Positions 23,801 to 32,800 of a stretch of DNA of 64,000 nucleotides are shown in pieces (within the stretch, counting starts at the first letter, position 1; every line of letters begins with the position of its first letter). Position numbers and translations under genes: made by a program. Source of the DNA: Owenia fusiformis (taxonomy: Eukaryota > Annelida > Polychaeta > Sabellida > Oweniidae); contig CAIIXF020000012.1 of NCBI GenBank assembly GCA_903813345.2, positions 35,384,528 through 35,448,527 on the forward strand, written 5' to 3'. Below the pieces are notes generated by a model. It did not search any database. It was given only the letters and a program-made list of their open reading frames with translations, and was not told the DNA's origin.

Positions 23801-26800
23801 ATGGTCAATAAAAGTGAAAATATCTCGTAGTATACTTTGTTCCACTTTGATTTCTTTCATGTTCTCCATTTCAGCAGCCATCTTGGAGCAAAAATGATAC
23901 CAGAATGAGAGCTTGTCTGATGTCATTTTCTTAGAATTTGACATATACAGCCATTGTCATATATGACATGATAATTAAAACACAATTAATTGATTGCTTA
24001 ATAACAGAGGAAGTAAACTAAGATGGTTTAACATTCAAAATTCAAAGAAAGATAGTGGTCAAGACTTTCAAAACAAGTGAAATGGCGGGAACATTTAGGG
24101 CTGAAAGTTGTAATGTGTGAATACCGTTCCGGGTGACAGGGTGCCTATAGTAAAAACTATCTAGAAAACTACATCAAATATATAATTTCTCCATGAAATT
24201 AACACACAAAGTAGTTAGGTTGTTGGTCTTTATTATTGGAAAGTTTAAAGTAATTTTGTCAAAAACTAACAAAATTAGAGCAGGGCGTCCAAGACTTTTG
24301 GATCACCCCTCGTATGCTCAATATTTTGGAAGTTATTAAGGTGACATATGGTCACCCCTGGGACGTCAGAAGCAAAAATGAGAATTAATATTTTTTTAAA
24401 TGTACAATCATTTTCTTACTTCTTATTACTAATATTATGACAAAGCAAGAGTATATACACCATTTTGACCACATTTGAGATACATATATGCTCCATATTT
24501 TGGAAGTTATAAAGGTGAGATATGGTCACCCCTGGGAGTTCAGAAGCCAAAAACAGAATTAATAATTTCTAAAATGTACAATCATTTTTCTACTTCTCAT
24601 GTGTAATATTATGACAAAGCAAGAGTACATACAACATTTTGAGCACATTTGAGATACATATGATCCATATATTGGAAGTTAATAATGTGAGATATGGTCA
24701 CCCCTATCCTGCATGATACCACAATTTTAAATTTCAATAATTTTTTCTCCGCCAGTACATAAGCTATTGATCTAATTTTAAGTATGTGGTATGAACATAT
24801 ATAGGTCCTTCAGAATGAGTTTTTTCAGTACATTTCGTACCTTAACGAATCTAAAACACGGGCTACTAGAGTTTCCACGTATATGGAGTATGACCAGTTC
24901 TTAGGCTACGAATATGACCTGTTTTGGAAAGTCATGAGAGGCACAGCTGCTTAAAAATGGAAAATAAAGGTTAACTTCCATATTATCCTTTTTGAAATTG
25001 TGTTTGTTGAATATAGTTTATGCTGTATTTAATAGTAATGTAACAAAAAAATGTTAAACATGAGCTATTTTAGCAATGTAACTGTTCATAATGGAATATC
25101 AATCAGAAAGTACAGATTTCTCGCCTTAGAGCCAAATCATTAATATCACAGTAGAAAAAAACAAATCCCAAACCTTTTTATGGCTAACCTGAACAAGATC
25201 TCCAAATCTCAGTTTATATGATCCCCGTAGAGTGAGCAAGAGAAGGATTTATCTTTTCCCAGAGGATACGCTTGTGTAATGTCATGGAAACGAGTGTAAC
25301 ACGGCCCACTGATTGTTTCACAACCGTATTCTCCAATAATGGGGCACCAGTGACATTCGTATTCTCAAAAATTCAAAGATGTATCATATTTGGACAGAGC
25401 AGGCTAAATTATTTAAAATATTCATGACTAATTCGTAGATCTAGCTATATATTATACATAAGATGTGTCATCCTCTTCGGAGTTGCGTTGTGTTACACAA
25501 AAACTGATCAAAGATGCTGGAAACTAGGATTTTACGGCTTCAATCTAATATTAATACGTTTTCTCTTGATTAAGGCCCCTTGTGATATGCCTGGCATTAT
25601 AAGTATACCAGGTATCATTCATTAAACAAGTAGGATAAAAAGAAAACGTTCGAAAGTGTTCATAAAAAGCAAGTACTCACCTCGTCTGTTTATAGGAACA
25701 GAAATACGGTCACACTCGTAAGCTTAGAACCGGTCATACTCAATATACGCGGATACTCTAGTAACCCGTGTAAAATAAGTTATTACATGTGGTAGAAGTA
25801 CCAAAATAGGTGGCGCCCCTGTAGTGAATTTCAAGTTATGCCCTTATTTTTACCCTAATCCATACAAGAAAATTCATACTGATTGTAAATAATGTTTTTG
25901 ATAAGATTTTATTAGTATTTCAATGTCATTTTACTATAAAAATGTGTTAAAAAATTATTTTATACCCCTACCCCCTGTTTGAAAATGAATAGATGGCGCC
26001 TCTTTAACTGCCCATAGCAAATTCGTTTACCACACATTTTTATTCCACCCAAGATGAATTTATTTTAGAGAGTGTCTGGAACAAAGTGATACCCACAAAC
26101 CTTTTTTCCGAGCCGAGTAACGAAATCAGACCTAGAGACAGCACTAGTAGAATTTTCCCAGGAATCCGAATCTGCAAACCAAATTCCGATTCGACTTCCG
26201 GTTCGAAAGTTATGGCATTTTGAAAATTTCGTAAAAATCGATTAGATGATATCCACATAGAAAGTCAAGAGTAGAGACAAAAATATTGATAAAACTTTAT
26301 CTATCTAAACTTAAACTTAAACAACTTAAACTTAAACAACTTAAACTTAAACATCTTAAACTTAAACAACTTAAACTTAAACAACTTAAACTTAAACAAC
26401 TTAAAATAAAAATTAAACAACTTTAACTTAAACAACTTAAAATTAAAATTAAACAACTTAAAATTGAACAACTTAAACTTAACCTAAAACAACTTAAACT
26501 TAATCAACTTGAAATTAAAATTAAACAACTTAAACTTAAACAACTTAAACTTAAGCAACTTAAATTTAAACAACTTAAACTTAAACAACTTAAACTTAAA
26601 CAACTTAAACTTAAACGACTTAAACTTAAACAACTTAAACTTAAACATCTTAAACTTAAACAACTTAAACTTAAATAACTTAAACTTAAACAACTTAAAA
26701 TAAAAATTAAACAACTTTAACTTAAACAACTTAAAATTAACATTAAACAACTTAAAATTGAACAACTTAAACTTAACCTAAAACAACTTAAACTTAATCA

Positions 26801-29800
26801 ACTTGAAATTAAAATTAAACTTAAACTTAACCTAAAACTTAAACTTAAACTTAACCTAAAACATAAAGTTAAACTTAAGCAAAAACTTAAACTTTTAAAC
26901 CACCCACCCACCCATCCATCCATCCAATCCATCCAATCCATCCAGCCATCAATCTACTAAAAACAAATCTGTCATCTGGAGTCTGAAATTGAACTTTGTT
27001 CAATTTCCAATTTCTAGTTATTCTTATTCTTATTAGCACGTTTTCTCAGTATTTAGAAGATTAGGAGTAAATCTAATTACATGGTCAGTTAGGCTATGCG
27101 ACCTAGTTTCTGGGAAATTGGGTCAAATTTTTATCTAGGTCGAGGGTCAAAATGTAGGTCAATTTTTCTAATTTCACAAATTTTCAATTTTCTTTTTAAT
27201 CTATCAATATTTCTTGCGATGAATTAATTTATAGTTCCCTTTAAGTATTTCAAACATTTTGCTCACTCTATGTCTCGATGAAAATTTTACCGATTTTGAG
27301 AAATTTGAGATTAGTCTCAATTTAACAGAAAATTTACACAGGATTCCAAATCTGAAAACAAAATTGTGATCCGACTTCCGGTTCAGGAGTTAACACATTT
27401 TGAAATTTCAAAAAATGATATGATGGTACCCTGATGGCATGTCTACGGGACCGTTAATTTTCTCATTTTTCATTAATATCAGAGATCAAAATCAAAATGT
27501 AATAGGAAATTTTCCCAGGATTCCGAATCTGTAAACAAAATTGTAATCAGACATCCGGTTCAGGAGCTATGGCCTTTTGAAATCTCAAAAAATCCCTACC
27601 GCTGCCACCAATGTAGCAACCTGATGTTAAGTCAATGGTAATCAATAGCCAATCATCAAAAATTCAGTAAAATTTTGAGTGCTAAGGGTCAAGGTCAAAA
27701 TCTAGCTCAATTTTGTTAATTTTGAGATTACCTAACTATTGATCAAATTTTGCTTTTAAAGTTGCGACGAACATAAATATTTTCTTTAAATTTCACTTTC
27801 TCATCTATATTAGATGTCAAAATCATTTTATAAATAAAAAATGGAATCTGGAGTCTTGAATCTAGTTATTCGTATTCTTATTTTACTGGTCATGTTTTCT
27901 CAACAACTATAAGGTATCTTTTCAAGACTATTATATGGTCAATTTAGGTAGAGTATCTATTTTTTTTATATGCATTCCCAAAATGTTTTCAGATATATGT
28001 CCAAATGGTTGGCACGAATGTGGCGATGGCTGCTATGGGTTATTTACCAATCAAACCCACAATTTGACGTGGATTGAAGCTAGAGAAAGCTGCTGGTCTA
28101 AAAATGCCTTCCTGGCTGCAATAACACACTATGAATGGGAATATGGGATGAAGGAATCGGCATGCATAAAGGAAACACTGCTCAACTGGAATAATACAAA
28201 ACCACTCCCGTATATTGCACATAAACCGCAGCAATCTATATACGCAGGTACCATTTCAAAAACGTTTTAATTAATTCACACATAGCTAGGTTAGGTGTGT
28301 CCGATTACAACCAATCTGAACACGCTATTTCAAATAACCCCACGCTATTATATAACTAACAGTTTATCCAAGGTCACTCGTTGTAGATTATGAAATTAGT
28401 ACCGTGGGTACTGGGCTCACATAGTTGCTCAAAAGTGAAAATAAAAAAAAACTGATATAATTTTTTGCCGTTTTTTTGTAACAAAATTATTTCATACAAC
28501 TACTCTTTACAAAGACATGCCTTTTTACAATGCAGGACACCTGAACTTATTTGTAAAGCTAGGAAATGGGCCAAAAGTGAATGACAAAAATGGTGGCCAT
28601 TTTGAAAATAGGCGAGATTTTGAAGCAAGAGTCACAATTTTTTTTCTTTATTGATGTTGAAAAAAATATTGTTAAACAGGAATCCTATCTACAGAGGATC
28701 TAAAATGGCTGAAAATAAAAAAGGACATGATTTTTTGCCGATTTTTGTAACACAATTATTTCATACAACTTCTCTTTAGAGTGAAATGGGTTTTTACAAT
28801 GCAGGACACCTGAAATTATTTGTAAAGCTAGGAAATGGGCCAAAAGTAAATTTCACGAGGGCAGCCATTTTAAAAATAGGCGAGCTTTTGAACCAGGAGT
28901 CATAGGGGAGTTTTTTGTATTGATGTTGAACAAAAATAACTTACAACGGGAATCCTATCGAATGAGTTTTTAAGGCAAATAGTTCAAAAGTGGATTTCGC
29001 GAGACAGATGGTCAAATCAGTGTTAACTAAAATGGCTGAAAATAAAAAAAATGGATATCATTTTTTGCTGATTTTTTGTAACAAAATTATTTCATACGAC
29101 TAATCTTTACATTGACACGGATTCTTACAATGCAGGACACCTGAAATTATTTGTAAAGCTAGGAAATGGGTCAAAAGTGAATTTCGCGAGACAAAAATGG
29201 CGGCCATTTTGAAATTTGGCGAAATTTGGCCATCTTGAAAATAGGCGAGCTTTTGAACCAGGAGTCATAGGGGAGTTTTCTGTATTGATGTTGAACAGAA
29301 ATAACTTAAAACGGGAATCCTATCGACAGAGCTTTTAAATCGTGCCACTATTGTTGATGGACGGACGGACGGACTGACGGACAGGACGTACGGACAGACG
29401 GACGGACGGACGGACGGACAGACAGACAGACGGACAAGTGAGTGACTGAAAAAGCTCACCATGTGAGCTAATAAAAACTCATCAAACTGATAAGCTCACT
29501 GTATTTTAAGATGGCGGGCGAATATTGTTGATTCCGAAAATTTCAGTATTCATCGAATTAAACCACTTTATATTTGACATGATGCTTCTATATTTGACCC
29601 TAATCAGGCTTAATGACTTGGAAACGCTGGAGTATGATCATTTTTTCGTATGTCGTGCGTGGGTACCACATTTAACGATATCTTCCACGGTTACTGATTT
29701 GTGGTGATGCGATAACGTCATGAGAGTTTATAATGGAAAGCTAAGATGTCCTAGTTTAGATCGCTTGACAAATTTGAGGAGAGCAAAGCAAACTGATATT

Positions 29801-32800
29801 CAACGTGGTATTAACCTCATATCAGATCATTTCCCATGATATCATTTTATTACATTGTAAATATCAAATGTCAGTACTCACTCACTTCGCTCACTCAACT
29901 AATCGATAAAATGATATAACCCAAAATGAGTTGATATTCTGTACATATTATAAAGTAGAAGATGTTATCCCATGACACTACTGCTTCCCGCTGAATAACA
30001 CCCGGGAATACATTTCATATTGGAAAAAATCTTATTGTTCCACTCAATCCCGCTCACGAAACTCGTATTCACCTCCCAAACTCGCTAAGGAAAATTGTAT
30101 TCACTTCCCAGGAATCTGGATTTTCGCCAAAAGAAGCTTCCCATTCCATTTAATTGGGTTGATAATGACGTTCTTAATGTGAGAAACGATATTAATACTA
30201 TTAATGATCAGTTGAAAACAGAGAGATTTTGAAACGTAAGAAATTAGTCATTTTATTACATCGTATATATCAAATGTCTTTCTACAAATTGCAAAATATA
30301 TTCTTCTATGCCACTTAAAAGATATAAAATCATTAAAATAACATATTTTCGATGACACTTTTGCAAGGGTCAAATTGGCAAAGAATCAATTTCACTGAGG
30401 TGTTTTTAAAATACGACTTGCGATATTTTGTAGAGTTCATTCTTGATCTGGGCTCAAATTTTTACAGATTAATTTTTGTTTCCAGTGTTTTATGAATAAC
30501 TGGTGTAGACACAAATGTAGCTGCGTCTAACTCTAACCATATTGGTTTCATTGGGATCGCCTCTTTATATAAGTACTGGCAACTTGTTTACCTTGGATGT
30601 GTTGGATGTGGATTTATATGTTACCAATTATTGTTGTCTTTTTAATCTTATTGTACAATTACTTTCATAAATCTATATTTTACAATTGTAACCTCCCTTG
30701 TCATATGTACATAGAGAACCTAATGCCATTGAAAAACGTATTGATTTTAACATTAAACCAAAGTTAGGAAAATATGGTATTTGAAGCTCTTTTAACATGA
30801 CTTTCCAAGGTGTGGTCAAGCAAGATATATATATATAGTTATATAGTAATACTTTCCCTTGTTGTTCTCCAACACGTGCACATAAGGTCAAGTTCATCTT
30901 TTTGGCCTGAAACAAAAGAGCAATATTACAGACTTTATATACAGTAACCGCATCATCTTGAAAACCAACAAGACCGTTACCGTATCTTGAAAATTTTAAA
31001 AAGCAACACATTCAAGGAATGGTCATTTTACATTGCACTGAGTCAAGGACTTAAAATACAACTTTTCATCCCTCTGTCCATTCCCATCTCCAATCATGCG
31101 CTTAATCTCAAGGTTTAATGACTAGTGCTAGAACATACGAGTTCATTTCACTTCATTTCCAGGTTTGATTACTGGTGCTAGAACATGCGACTTGTTGGTA
31201 ACAACTATAAATCCTATTAGAAACATTGGTATATAATACCATTTCACTATCTATCCCTTCCAATCTCCTTCCATGCGCATCATTTCTTGGTTTGATTACT
31301 GGTGCTAGAACATGCGACTTGTTGGTAACAACTATAAATCCTATGAGAAATATTGGTATATAATACCATTTTACTATCTATTCCTTCCAATCTCCGTCCA
31401 TGCGCTTCATTTCCAGGTTTAATGACTGGTGCTAGAATGTGCGACTTGATGGTGAGAACTATAAATCCTATGAGAAACATTCGTGTATAATACCATTTCA
31501 CTATCTATCCCTTCCAACCTCCTTCCATGCGCTTTATTTCCAGGTTTGATTACTGGTGCTAGAACATGCGACTTGATGGTAACAACTATAAATCCTATTA
31601 GAAACATTGGTATATAATACCATTTCACTATCTATCCCTTCCAACCTCCTTCCATGCGCTTTATTTCCAGGTTTGATTACTGGTGCTAGAACATGCGACT
31701 TGATGGTAACAACTATAAATCCTATTAGAAACATTGGTATATAATACCATTTCACTATCTATCCCTTCCAACCTCCTTCCATGCGCTTTATTTCCAGGTT
31801 TGATTACTGGTGCTAGAACATGCGACTTGATGGTAACAACTATAAATCCTATTAGAAACATTGGTATATAATACCATTTCACTATCTATCCCTTCCAACC
31901 TCCTTCCATGCGCTTTATTTCCAGGTTTGATTACTGGTGCTAGAACATGCGACTTGATGGTAACAACTATAAATCCTATTAGAAACATTGGTATATAATA
32001 CCATTTCACTATCTATCCCTTCCAACCTCCTTCCATGCGCTTTATTTCCAGGTTTGATTACTGGTGCTAGAACATGCGACTTGATGGTAACAACTATAAA
32101 TCCTATTAGAAACATTGGTATATAATACCATTTCACTATCTATCCCTTCCAACCTCCTTCCATGCGCTTTATTTCCAGGTTTGATTACTGGTGCTAGAAC
32201 ATGCGACTTGATGGTAACAACTATAAATCCTATTAGAAACATTGGTATATAATACCATTTCACTATCTATCCCTTCCAACCTCCTTCCATGCGCTTTATT
32301 TCCAGGTTTGATAACTGGTGCTAGAACATGCGACTTGATGGTAACAACTATAAATCCTATTAGAAACATTGGTATATAATACCATTTCACTATCTATCCC
32401 TTCCAACCTCCTTCCATGCGCTTTATTTCCAGGTTTGATTACTGGTGCTAGAACATGCGACTTGATGGTAACAACTATAAATCCTATTAGAAACATTGGT
32501 ATATAATACCATTTCACTATCTATCCCTTCCAACCTCCTTCCATGCGCTTTATTTCCAGGTTTGATTACTGGTGCTAGAACATGCGACTTGATGGTAACA
32601 ACTATAAATCCTATGAGAAACATTGGTATATAATACCATTTCACTATCTATCCCTTCCAATCTCCTTCCATGCGCATCATTTCTTGGTTTGATTACTGGT
32701 GCTAGAACATGCGACTTGTTGGTAACAACTATAAATCCTATGAGAAATATTGGTATATAATACCATTTTACTATCTATTCCTTCCAATCTCCGTCCATGC

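Noticed and set aside
23510-23944. 144-codon minus-strand frame
   Set aside because: About 190 bp of it are block G DNA that is noncoding in the other three copies; the rest shows no domain. Not excluded, but unsupported.
26484-26765. Lysine/phenylalanine-rich and asparagine/leucine-rich frames
   Set aside because: Translation of the 'acttaa' minisatellite on either strand.
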